Shown one piece after another: positions 15,873 through 24,103 of a DNA stretch of 64,000 nucleotides. Position 1 is the first letter of the stretch. Every line of letters begins with the position of its first letter. The notes under the pieces were generated by a model. The model was not told the origin of the DNA, did not search any database, and saw only the letters and a program-made list of their open reading frames with translations. This DNA is from Leeuwenhoekiella parthenopeia (GTDB taxonomy: Bacteria > Bacteroidota > Bacteroidia > Flavobacteriales > Flavobacteriaceae), in NCBI RefSeq assembly GCF_020782115.1, contig NZ_JAJGMW010000021.1, positions 1 to 64,000 of the forward strand, in the 5' to 3' direction. Made by a program: the position numbers and the translations under genes.

Positions 15873-16595
15873 CTACTCTTTTAAAATCGGCCCTAAAACT
15901 TCCCAAACGTTTTCGGCTAAAATCTTATGCCCTTCGGCTGTGGGATGAATACCGTCATTTTGGTTGAGACTGGCGATACCGCCTACATCTTCAAGCAAAA
16001 AGGGGATGAGTGCAATATTGTTTTCTTCGGCCAGTTCCGGAAAAATTGCTTTAAAATCGGTGGTGTATTCGGTGCCCAGATTAGGAGGTAATTGCATTCC
16101 GGTAAGTACGATTTGCGCACCGGGCGCTTCGGTTTTTACCTTATCTATCATCCATTGCAGGTTTTCGCGTGTTTCCGCCACCGCCACTCCGCGTAGGCCA
16201 TCATTGGCGCCCAGCTCGAGAACAAAAATATCCACATCAGGTTCGAGTACCCATTCGAGCCGGTTTCGGCCACCGGCCGTGGTTTCGCCGCTCAATCCGG
16301 CATTGATTACGGTATACTCCAGACCCAGACTGTCTATTCGGTTTTGAATCAGGGCAGGGAAGGCATTATCAGGATTATCAAGTCCGTATCCCGCAGTGAG
16401 ACTGTCGCCAAAAAACAAAATACTTTTTGAAGTACTATCGGTTTCGGTCGTGGCCGTTTCCTGGTTTTGGGAGGTTTCGCTTTCGGTTGCAGACGCGTTT
16501 GAGTTGTCTTTACACGAATGCAGCGCCATTCCGCCTAAAAAACAACAAAAGATTAACAGGGTTCGTACGCGGAGTCTATTCTTTATCACAAGCAT
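15873..16595 (-). CDS. SGNH/GDSL arylesterase-lysophospholipase lipoprotein (TesA-like)
   Basis: This 240-residue protein is read from the ATG at 16593-16595, because the longer frame only offers a TTG and crowds the divergent promoter. The lipoprotein signal ends with HSC near residue 28, followed by a Ser/Thr/Glu linker. Block I is FFGDSLTAGYG (nucleophilic Ser), block II has INAGLSGETT, block III GANDG and block V DGIHPTAEGH (catalytic Asp/His). This is the full SGNH set of TesA-type thioesterase/lysophospholipase. It is divergent from a YbbA/YbbP-like ABC system, the same neighbourhood as tesA-ybbAP in E. coli. Lipid anchoring differs from the soluble periplasmic E. coli enzyme. Confidence 0.85.
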   Translation of the reverse strand: MLVIKNRLRVRTLLIFCCFLGGMALHSCKDNSNASATESETSQNQETATTETDSTSKSILFFGDSLTAGYGLDNPDNAFPALIQNRIDSLGLEYTVINAGLSGETTAGGRNRLEWVLEPDVDIFVLELGANDGLRGVAVAETRENLQWMIDKVKTEAPGAQIVLTGMQLPPNLGTEYTTDFKAIFPELAEENNIALIPFLLEDVGGIASLNQNDGIHPTAEGHKILAENVWEVLGPILKE

Positions 16596-16664
16596 TTGTT
16601 TATTTTGCTGAAAAGCCAAAACCTGCGGTTTGAGCTCAATTGTTCTGTCAAAACCACGTATACT

Positions 16665-17351
16665 ATGCCTTTCATATTAGAGATTTCAAATTTAGAAAAA
16701 AGCTATACCAGTGGCTCCAAAAAGCTAAAGGTACTTGAAGATATTAACTTTAGTATAACAGAAAACGAAACATTTGCGATCGTGGGCCCTTCCGGAAGCG
16801 GCAAAACCACGCTTTTGGGATTGTGTGCCGGCCTCGATCGGCCAGACTCCGGTAGCGTAATTCTTAACGGGACCGAACTCAGCAGCCTCTCGGAAGACGA
16901 GCGCGCCATATTGCGCAACCGCGATGTGGGCTTTGTGTTTCAGGATTTTCAACTCCTGCCCACGCTTACGGCTTTAGAAAATGTTGCAGTTCCGTTGGAA
17001 TTACAAGGCGACAGGCAAGCCACAAAAAAGGCAGAAGCTTTGCTTCAAAAGGTAGGTTTGGGAGACCGTGGCGATCATTATCCCACACAACTTTCAGGAG
17101 GGGAGCAGCAACGTGTTGCCCTCGCACGGGCTTTTGCTAACGATCCTAAGATTTTATTTGCAGACGAACCCACCGGAAATCTGGATGCCGAGACCGGGGA
17201 GAAGGTAGTCGACCTGCTTTTTGAACTTAATAAAGAGCGCGGTACTACACTGGTGTTGGTAACCCACGATATGGAGCTGGCACGCAAAACCCAAAATATC
17301 TTAACCATCAGAGGAGGAAAAATTGCAAATCTCACAAGCGCGGCGGTATGA
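16665..17351 (+). CDS. ABC transporter ATPase, YbbA/LolD type
   Basis: This 228-residue ATPase is taken from the ATG at 16665, since the upstream frame extension overlaps the divergent promoter and does not look like protein. Walker A is GPSGSGKT (residues 41-48), the signature is LSGGEQQR, Walker B is ILFADEPTGNLD and the switch His is in VTHD. The length and motifs are those of MacB/LolD/YbbA ATPases, which power FtsX-like permeases. Its TGA overlaps the ATG of the permease gene (ATGA), so the two subunits are made together. Confidence 0.9.
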   Translation: MPFILEISNLEKSYTSGSKKLKVLEDINFSITENETFAIVGPSGSGKTTLLGLCAGLDRPDSGSVILNGTELSSLSEDERAILRNRDVGFVFQDFQLLPTLTALENVAVPLELQGDRQATKKAEALLQKVGLGDRGDHYPTQLSGGEQQRVALARAFANDPKILFADEPTGNLDAETGEKVVDLLFELNKERGTTLVLVTHDMELARKTQNILTIRGGKIANLTSAAV

Positions 17352-19897
17352 GTAAAAATCAGAAGATGACAGCGGGTGCGGCCTGGCTTTTTAAAATGGC
17401 CTGGCGCGATTTTAAAGCCAGTGCGGGTAAACTCAGTCTGTTTATGGTTTCAATCGTGCTGGGTGTTGCGGCTATTGTGTCTATTCAGTCGTTTGGAGAA
17501 ACCCTGAAAGATAACATCGCACTGCAATCTAAAGCCCTGATGGGTGCCGATTTTAAGATTGACAGCGATAATGCCCTGACCGAAGATGCCTTACAAATCG
17601 TAGATTCTCTGGGTGGCGCAGATGCGGAAGAAATTTCGTTTGCCTCCATGGCTTTATTCCCAAAAAACGGAGCAACCAAATTGCTTCAGGTACGTGGTAT
17701 TAGCGAGGGTTTTCCATTTTATGGGGAAATCGAAACGCAACCCGAAAACGCCGGAAGAAACTATGCAAAACGTAACGGAGCCCTGGTTGATGCAACCGTG
17801 ATGCTGCAGCTGGGTATTGAAGTAGGCGATACGGTAAAAATAGGGGAGGCGCGTCTTCCGGTAGTGGGCGAACTCAAAAATCTGCCAGGCAGTAATGCGG
17901 TGTTTAGCGCCATCGCTCCGCCTGTGGTGATTCCGTATTCCTACGTTGAACAAACCGGTTTGGTGCAGTTGGGAAGCCGTATTGATTATCAATATTACTT
18001 TAAGGCTCCAAAAGCCGATATGCAACTTCTTGAAGATAGGATAGGCGATCGTTTGGATGCCGCAGAAGCCGATCTGGACACCCATACTTCAACGAGCGAT
18101 CGTCTGGGCAGGCGTTATGAGAACTTCGGAAAGTTTCTCAATCTGGTAGGTTTTGTAGCCTTGTTGCTGGGATGCGTGGGCATCGCCAGTGCGACCACCA
18201 TTTACATCCGGGAGAAATTGCGTTCGGTGGCGGTCTTAAAATGTTTGGGCGCTACGCGAAAGCAGGCCTTTTTGATTTATTTGATTCAGATTGCGGCCAT
18301 TGGTTTGCTGGGGGGAATCCTGGGCACCACTCTGGGCCTCGCCTTACAGCAGTTGTTTCCGGTTTTGCTGGAAGGTTTGCTGCCGGTGGATGTCAAAATC
18401 ACATGGTCTGCACCGGTCATCGCGATGGGGATTTTTATCGGCTTGTTTATGTCGGTGCTTTTTGCCCTGTATCCTTTGTTGAGCACCCTCTACGTCTCTC
18501 CCTTACAAACGCTCCGGTTCACTGAGGATGCCGGCAGTCAATCACGAAGCACCGCGATTTTGGTAAGCGGTATCATTCTGCTGTTTATCTTTTTATTTTC
18601 CCTGTGGCTGCTGGGTGATTGGAAGTATGCGCTGGCTTTTCTGGGCGGCATCGTCGTTACCTTTAGTATTCTTGCAGGAATCGCCCGTCTTTTTATGCGC
18701 GTGTTGCGCCGTTATTTCCCTACCTCGTGGAGTTTTACCTCGCGCCAAAGTTTGCGGAATCTCTTTAGACCCCGCAATCAGACGGTGGTACTGATTCTGG
18801 CGATTGGCGTGGGTTCTTTTTTAATAAGCACCCTGTATTTTACCAAAGATATGTTGCTGGCGCAGGCCAATCTGGACAGCAGTGCACAGCAGGCCAATAT
18901 GATTTTGCTGGATGTTCAGCGCGATCAGATGCCTTTGGTGGCTCAAACGCTACGAGCAAATGATCTGACGCCACTTGACGAAGTTCCTATCGTGACGATG
19001 CGGGTACATAGTATTAATGGTCGCGATGTCGCAGATATCAAAACCGATACCACCACACAAATCAGCCGCTGGATTCTCAATCACGAGTTCCGCACCACCT
19101 ATCGCGATTCGTTAATCGGCTCCGAAAGTCTTAAGGAAGGAAGCTTTACTCCCCGAATAGAAGATGGGACTGAGCCCGTTCCGGTTTCGGTGAGTGATAA
19201 TTTTGCGCAGGATGCGGTTGTGGCAGTTGGTGACCGGGTAACCTTCAATGTGCAGGGCAGGCTTTTGGAAACCATCATAGGCAGCATCAGGTTGGTTGAC
19301 TGGAGCCGTTTGCAGCTCAATTTTTCGGTGGTGTTTCCGGCGGGAGTGCTCGAGCAGGCACCGCAATTTGGTGTGATTACGACCCAGGTGCCCAACTCGG
19401 AAGTTTCCGCAGCTATACAGCGTATTTTGGTTAAGGATTACGCGAATGTTTCGATACTCGATTTGCGCCAGGTGCTTAATGTGATTGAAGATTTGCTTAC
19501 CAAAATCAGTTACATCATCAACTTTATGGCGTTTTTCAGCATTCTCATAGGGATCATCGTCTTGCTTGGAGCGGTGCGTACCAGTAAGTATCAGCGCATT
19601 CGGGAAAGCGTTTTGCTGCGTACAATGGGTGCCAAAAGCAAACAGATTTTACGCATTCAGGGATTGGAGTATTTGTATTTGGGACTCTTGGGAGCACTTT
19701 CCGGGATTTTGTTATCACTAATAGGAAGTCTTTTACTGGCGTATTTTGCCTTTGATACGACGTTTATCCCCAGCTGGGTGCCGTTTGGGGTACTGTTGCC
19801 GGGTATTACCCTACTGGTTTTAATAATAGGCCTTACAAACAGCATCAGCGTTATAAAAAGTTCGCCCTTAGAAGTATTGCGGAAAGAAAGCCGATAG
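17348..19897 (+). CDS. FtsX-family ABC permease, YbbP type
   Basis: This 849-residue membrane protein has the YbbP layout. It has one N-terminal helix (about 28-50), a large extracytoplasmic domain and three helices with an FtsX unit near 265-390. Two central helices (about 400-445), a second N-terminal-type helix near 475-495 and another soluble domain follow. The C-terminal FtsX unit (about 720-840) ends with SVIKSSPLEVLRKE. The family is thought to handle envelope lipids or lipoproteins, or to sense stress, rather than simple transport. It overlaps the ATPase gene by 4 nt. The divergent TesA-like lipoprotein suggests a shared role in lipid or acyl metabolism of the envelope. Confidence 0.88.
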   Translation: MSKNQKMTAGAAWLFKMAWRDFKASAGKLSLFMVSIVLGVAAIVSIQSFGETLKDNIALQSKALMGADFKIDSDNALTEDALQIVDSLGGADAEEISFASMALFPKNGATKLLQVRGISEGFPFYGEIETQPENAGRNYAKRNGALVDATVMLQLGIEVGDTVKIGEARLPVVGELKNLPGSNAVFSAIAPPVVIPYSYVEQTGLVQLGSRIDYQYYFKAPKADMQLLEDRIGDRLDAAEADLDTHTSTSDRLGRRYENFGKFLNLVGFVALLLGCVGIASATTIYIREKLRSVAVLKCLGATRKQAFLIYLIQIAAIGLLGGILGTTLGLALQQLFPVLLEGLLPVDVKITWSAPVIAMGIFIGLFMSVLFALYPLLSTLYVSPLQTLRFTEDAGSQSRSTAILVSGIILLFIFLFSLWLLGDWKYALAFLGGIVVTFSILAGIARLFMRVLRRYFPTSWSFTSRQSLRNLFRPRNQTVVLILAIGVGSFLISTLYFTKDMLLAQANLDSSAQQANMILLDVQRDQMPLVAQTLRANDLTPLDEVPIVTMRVHSINGRDVADIKTDTTTQISRWILNHEFRTTYRDSLIGSESLKEGSFTPRIEDGTEPVPVSVSDNFAQDAVVAVGDRVTFNVQGRLLETIIGSIRLVDWSRLQLNFSVVFPAGVLEQAPQFGVITTQVPNSEVSAAIQRILVKDYANVSILDLRQVLNVIEDLLTKISYIINFMAFFSILIGIIVLLGAVRTSKYQRIRESVLLRTMGAKSKQILRIQGLEYLYLGLLGALSGILLSLIGSLLLAYFAFDTTFIPSWVPFGVLLPGITLLVLIIGLTNSISVIKSSPLEVLRKESR

Positions 19898-19902
19898 GTT
19901 TT

Positions 19903-21786
19903 TCAATCCTCAATCAAAAAACGGGTTTTATCAGCAGGGCTTAAATGGGCGATGTTGCCCATGATTTCGACCTTGTTGATACGTTTGAGTATCGTCTGTG
20001 GATCAAGCGGAAAAATACGTTCCAGGCCATCAAGATAGCTTACTTTAAAATACTTACTGTCTGTTGAAAAGCAAATGGCCACCCCGGGATTGTCAATAAA
20101 ATCAAGGTCGAGAGCGATAAGCTGTTCACTGTGCTTATTAAAAACCGCTTTGTAACTCGCTAAATAGTTGCCGTCAGGGCTTTCTACAGATTCCAGTTTT
20201 ACGCCTTCCGCATCCGGAAATTGTGCGATGACCGCACCATCTTTTGAGTGCAGGCTTTGTGCAAAGTGAAACCATGTAAAGGGATCGTTATTTTGAGGAT
20301 CATCGGGTGTGATGTAGTAAAACGAATCAAGAGACGAATTCCCCTGCTCACTGTCATCATTGCGCAATTCAATATAGGGAAATGCAGCTGTTTTGAAATA
20401 GTAGGTAGTTTGCGGCAAATCTTCCCGATACCCGTTTTTATATGTGCTGCCAAAGCTCGCCACCCCTATGAGATCATCATCATTTAAGAACGAAATCCCT
20501 CTCACCGGATATCCTTCTTCGGCCATCAGGATTGCTCGGTCTTTAAAGCGGTTCTTATCGGGGTTTGAGCGGTAAAAGGCGTTGTCTAAAACCGCTGTTT
20601 TGCCGTTAGCCGAACCCAAAACCGTGTAGGTACCATCATTTGAAATATCAATATCCTGAATATAACCGGTAAAGCCTACAAAACCCGGAAGTTGAACGTG
20701 TACCCTGTTGATGTAAAAATCTGCCGTTTCTATAAAATAAAGTTGGGTGAATCCTACGGCATTGCTTGAAACCGCAAGTATGGCAGACTTATTTTCAGAA
20801 TCGATATACAGGTCTGATTGATTACTTAGATAATTGTCTTTTGGTACTGTATTTAGAATGGAATCGGTAAGTTGTAAAACCCGGGATTCAAAGGGAGTAC
20901 GGGCAACACGGGGTGCGCTGTTTTCCATACTTTCAAAATCGGGCATATCGTCTGTTTGCTCCTGATAAAAACCAAAGCCGCTGTAAAATACTTTAGTGAT
21001 TAATTCTCCGGCTTCTGCTGTTGGAAAGTCATTTTCTTGGGCAAAATTCCAGGCATATTCTGCTAATCTTAATGACCTGGTGGGATCTTCGGTGAATTGA
21101 GCCTGTGCATTCGCAAGGTAACTGGATAGCAAGGCTCTGTTTTTTTGGCTCACCGCATAGAACAACGCGATAATTACGGCAACAAGCAGGATGCTCAAAA
21201 CACTTATGGCGGCGTTCCGCAGGCGTACAGTACGCTTGTGTTGTTTTACCGCTTCACCCACCATATCGCCAATAGATTTACCGTGCAGGGTGGCAGCGAG
21301 TAAAACCACTCGGTTTTTAAATTCGGGATTTTCCAGGGTTAGTTTTTCTTTGGGTCCCAGATTTCTGAAATCAACGTAAAAAGGCTCGCCATTAAAAGCT
21401 CCCGAAAGCACTTTCGGAATGGCCGTGGTTACATTCCAGTCAAAATCATTGGTGCTCTCATCCCACAAAATTTCGCCCTGCGTCAAAACAATTAAAAAGG
21501 TATCTATTGACTTGTGATCCCTCCACCATTCGGCTTCCCGTGCGCACCATTTGGATTGCGCGTATTTTTCGCAAGCCATACAAATAAAGTATTCCGACTC
21601 TTCAAGCCCTGTTCTAATCTTTTCGCCCAGATCGGCAGCTGCCGAAAGATCATTTGCATCTCTAAAAATCTCCAGAGCCCTTCTTTTAAACGTAGGTTTT
21701 GCAAATTTCTCGAGAGCCTTTTCCAGGCTGGTGCCCAAATCGGTGTCCTGACTGTGGCTGTAAGACAGAAAAGCTTTGTATTTCAT
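19903..21786 (-). CDS. TIR-domain membrane protein with C-terminal sensor region
   Basis: This 627-residue protein has an N-terminal TIR domain (about 1-175). YKAFLSYSHSQD is box 1 and EIFRDANDLSAAADLGEKI the BB-loop region. SKWCAREAEWW carries E84 at the position of the catalytic Glu of TIR NADases. A single membrane helix (191-212) follows. A long C-terminal part (about 220-627) has beta-propeller-like features (DISNDGTYTVLGSANGKTAVL, GISFLNDDDLIGVASFG). If the TIR end is cytoplasmic, the propeller would sit outside the inner membrane and could sense a signal that triggers NAD+ breakdown. It is a lone gene, convergent with the ABC permease (5 nt apart), with no other defence gene adjacent. 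Confidence 0.75.
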   Translation of the reverse strand: MKYKAFLSYSHSQDTDLGTSLEKALEKFAKPTFKRRALEIFRDANDLSAAADLGEKIRTGLEESEYFICMACEKYAQSKWCAREAEWWRDHKSIDTFLIVLTQGEILWDESTNDFDWNVTTAIPKVLSGAFNGEPFYVDFRNLGPKEKLTLENPEFKNRVVLLAATLHGKSIGDMVGEAVKQHKRTVRLRNAAISVLSILLVAVIIALFYAVSQKNRALLSSYLANAQAQFTEDPTRSLRLAEYAWNFAQENDFPTAEAGELITKVFYSGFGFYQEQTDDMPDFESMENSAPRVARTPFESRVLQLTDSILNTVPKDNYLSNQSDLYIDSENKSAILAVSSNAVGFTQLYFIETADFYINRVHVQLPGFVGFTGYIQDIDISNDGTYTVLGSANGKTAVLDNAFYRSNPDKNRFKDRAILMAEEGYPVRGISFLNDDDLIGVASFGSTYKNGYREDLPQTTYYFKTAAFPYIELRNDDSEQGNSSLDSFYYITPDDPQNNDPFTWFHFAQSLHSKDGAVIAQFPDAEGVKLESVESPDGNYLASYKAVFNKHSEQLIALDLDFIDNPGVAICFSTDSKYFKVSYLDGLERIFPLDPQTILKRINKVEIMGNIAHLSPADKTRFLIED

Positions 21787-22205
21787 AAGATGGGTTTAAA
21801 GCTCCGATGATTGGAAGTCAGGAGTTCGATACACTACGAAAGTTAGCTTTTATTTGTAAAATATTAATTATCAAAGAATTGTATTTTTCAGGGAATGGAG
21901 TGGCTGTGTACGAAGTGATGAACTCAAACCTGAATATCCGGGTTTTTTAATAATACGATGAATTATAAGTTCAGTAAGTAGGCATAGACTACGTACCAAA
22001 AAAACCGGAAGGATTGTTTTATGCAGTTCAATCGCTAAAGCAGTTGTAGTACATCCCAATTGCATAAAATGAATTCGCTTGTGCCGTTTGAGATTCTGTT
22101 GTTATGTTTTGCTGGGTCGATACCAGTAGCCCGAAACAGCCGAAACCGCATCAAAATTCACCCTTTTAGGTATTTAGGAATGAAGCTCGTTAAAAGGCTG
22201 GTCTT
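21787..22205. other. intergenic region, no supported gene
   Basis: About 420 bp lie between two minus-strand genes. It should contain the promoter of the TIR gene, but no clear TAnnTTTG -7 box was identified. A possible 64-codon minus-strand ORF (21871-22065) has an implausible composition and is not called. Confidence 0.5.
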
Positions 22206-22913
22206 TTAACCCTTATCCTTTAAAATTGCGGCTTTGGCTTCTTCCAGATAGTTTCGGCCAATGGTGTAGCGCTTGTTGGCAATTTCTACACTGTTGCCTT
22301 CAACCGTATCAACCCGGTTGATGTTTGCGGTGTAGGAACGGTGAATGCGTATAAACTGACTTGCCGGTAACTCGTCTGTAAAACTGCTCAGGGTTTGATG
22401 TACTACGTAGTTGCCTTTGGTCGTGATGATTTTAATATAATCTTTAAGGCTTTCGACCAAAAGAATATCATCAAAATAAACCTTCTTCATTTTTTTCTTG
22501 TCAATTTTGACGAAAATGCTGTCTTCATCTGAGGTTACAACAGGTTTAGACTGCTCTTTTACCCGTGCCACAGCCTTGTTGGTTGCTTTCAAAAACCGCG
22601 GAAGGGATATGGGTTTAACCAGATAATCCAGCACTTCGAGCTCAAAACCTTCAACTGCATATTCCTCGTGGGCCGTGGTGAGAATCACCATAGGTTTTGC
22701 GTCCAGGCTTTTAAGGAAGCTCAGGCCGTCTATTACCGGCATATTGATATCCAGAAACAGCAGATCTATTTCATTTTTTCGGATAAAATCCAGACTTTCA
22801 ATCGCGTTGTCAAAGGTTTTTACGACTTCGAGACCCGTTAGTTGCGCAATATGATTTTTAATCACATTGATGGCCAGGGGTTCATCGTCGATGATCACAC
22901 ATCTCAGGTTCAT
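22206..22913 (-). CDS. LytTR-family response regulator
   Basis: This 235-residue protein has a receiver domain (1-120) with acidic pocket DDE (9-11), phosphorylation site D55 (LLFLDINMP) and the conserved Lys in YLVKPIS near residue 100. A LytTR DNA-binding domain (about 133-232) follows, with FVKIDKKKMKKVYFDDILLV and FIRIHRSYTANINRV. It overlaps the kinase gene upstream by 4 nt, forming a cognate pair. It is divergent from the glycan locus that starts at 24104, so a regulatory link is possible, though LytTR pairs of this kind are common and scattered in Bacteroidota. Confidence 0.9.
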   Translation of the reverse strand: MNLRCVIIDDEPLAINVIKNHIAQLTGLEVVKTFDNAIESLDFIRKNEIDLLFLDINMPVIDGLSFLKSLDAKPMVILTTAHEEYAVEGFELEVLDYLVKPISLPRFLKATNKAVARVKEQSKPVVTSDEDSIFVKIDKKKMKKVYFDDILLVESLKDYIKIITTKGNYVVHQTLSSFTDELPASQFIRIHRSYTANINRVDTVEGNSVEIANKRYTIGRNYLEEAKAAILKDKG

Positions 22914-23995
22914 GATAAGTTTAATTTTAAGTGTACGTGATATTCACCGTCGGCTTCAAAAATATCGAGTTGATATCCTTCCGGGCCGTAGCCCAAGTTA
23001 AGGCGTTTTAATACATTCTCAATGCCTATGCCGCCGGCTTTGTTGAGGTTGTTCTTCAATCCCTTTTGCGGCAGGGTGTTACTCATTTTAAAAACAAGCT
23101 GGTCTTCTTCAATTTGAAGCTTGATGCTGATGTGTACCTTACCCGTGTTTTTTCCGGCACCGTGCTTAAATCCGTTTTCAATAAAATGAATAAGCAGCAT
23201 AGGCGCGATTTTTCGGCCTTTGGGATTTCCGGTGATTTCAAATTCCAAATCGAGTTTGTCGTTGTAGCGTATGCGCTCCAGATCCAGATAATTCTGAATA
23301 AACTTAATCTCTTTGGTAAGCGGTTGCCGGTTTTGCTTGGTTTCGTATAACAAATACCGCATCAGGTCTGAAAGTTTTAAAATGGTTTCTGGAGTATTTT
23401 CAGATTTCTCAAGACTCAGCGAATAAATATTATTTAAGGTATTGAAGAAAAAATGCGGCGAAATCTGAGAACGCAGAAAGCGCAGTTCGGTCTCCAGCTG
23501 CGATTTGGCCAGGTTTGAGGCCAGCTGGCGCTCCCGCATCCAGTCGATTGTTATTTTTATTGCGGCTACAAAGGAGATCACATAGAGTTCGCCCAACATC
23601 ATCACCACTACATAATTGAGGTTGAGGCTGGTGGTTTCTTCAGGGCCTTCGGGCCAGACGTTGTTACTGATCAAAAAATAGGTGAGTTCATACTTAATGA
23701 TCACCATTAATAGGATGGAGCAGAACAGGCTTACGGTAAAGAGAATATACTTTCGGCGATAAATAAACGTGGGGATGAGCACATAAATCGTAAAATAGGT
23801 GAGCGTCATGTGAATGGGAAACCCCAGTAAATTGGCCTTAAAGGAATAGAGATAATCGTTGTAATAACTTCCCCATCTCAAAAAATTAAACAGGAAATAG
23901 CACAGCCAAAAAATTGCGTGATGGGTAGGGTTAATCTTGTAACCCGTGGTGCTGTTAATTTTAAAGCTATTTTTAAATGTGGTTGTAAGAGGCAT
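22910..23995 (-). CDS. LytS/YehU-type sensor histidine kinase
   Basis: This 361-residue membrane kinase has four predicted helices (about 28-43, 58-78, 83-105 and 130-150). The His-kinase segment LRFLRSQISPHFFFNTLNN carries the phospho-acceptor H181, and a GHKL ATPase region follows (LLIHFIENGFKHGAGK as N-box, GGIGIENVLKRL as G-box). No large extracytoplasmic sensor domain is present, so the signal is probably sensed within the membrane. The gene ends in a TGA that overlaps the response regulator start. Confidence 0.88.
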   Translation of the reverse strand: MPLTTTFKNSFKINSTTGYKINPTHHAIFWLCYFLFNFLRWGSYYNDYLYSFKANLLGFPIHMTLTYFTIYVLIPTFIYRRKYILFTVSLFCSILLMVIIKYELTYFLISNNVWPEGPEETTSLNLNYVVVMMLGELYVISFVAAIKITIDWMRERQLASNLAKSQLETELRFLRSQISPHFFFNTLNNIYSLSLEKSENTPETILKLSDLMRYLLYETKQNRQPLTKEIKFIQNYLDLERIRYNDKLDLEFEITGNPKGRKIAPMLLIHFIENGFKHGAGKNTGKVHISIKLQIEEDQLVFKMSNTLPQKGLKNNLNKAGGIGIENVLKRLNLGYGPEGYQLDIFEADGEYHVHLKLNLS

Positions 23996-24070
23996 AAAGT
24001 GTCAGAGGACTTTTTGGCTGTTTAGCTTTTCAAAACTGTTGTTTGTCTAATAAAAGATTAAAACCGCGAT

Positions 24071-24085
24071 AATATATCACATATT
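24071..24085. promoter_or_regulatory. possible operator upstream of the first GH92 gene
   Basis: AATAT-atcac-ATATT is an inverted repeat 18 nt before the GH92 start. Its right side, ACATATTTATTA, closely matches ACATATTTTATTA to the right of the palindrome before nagB (36219-36235). This suggests a common regulator for the two transcription units, but the AT-rich background makes chance matches likely. Confidence 0.3.
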
Positions 24086-24103
24086 TATTAAAAATCTTAA
24101 CAG

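Noticed and set aside
17654-19395. Several long antisense ORFs inside the ABC permease gene
   Set aside because: They lie opposite a well-supported 849-residue protein and show no recognisable domain, signal peptide or start context.
21871-22065. Possible 64-residue minus-strand gene upstream of the TIR gene
   Set aside because: The composition is implausible, there is no coupling to a neighbour and no family resemblance.
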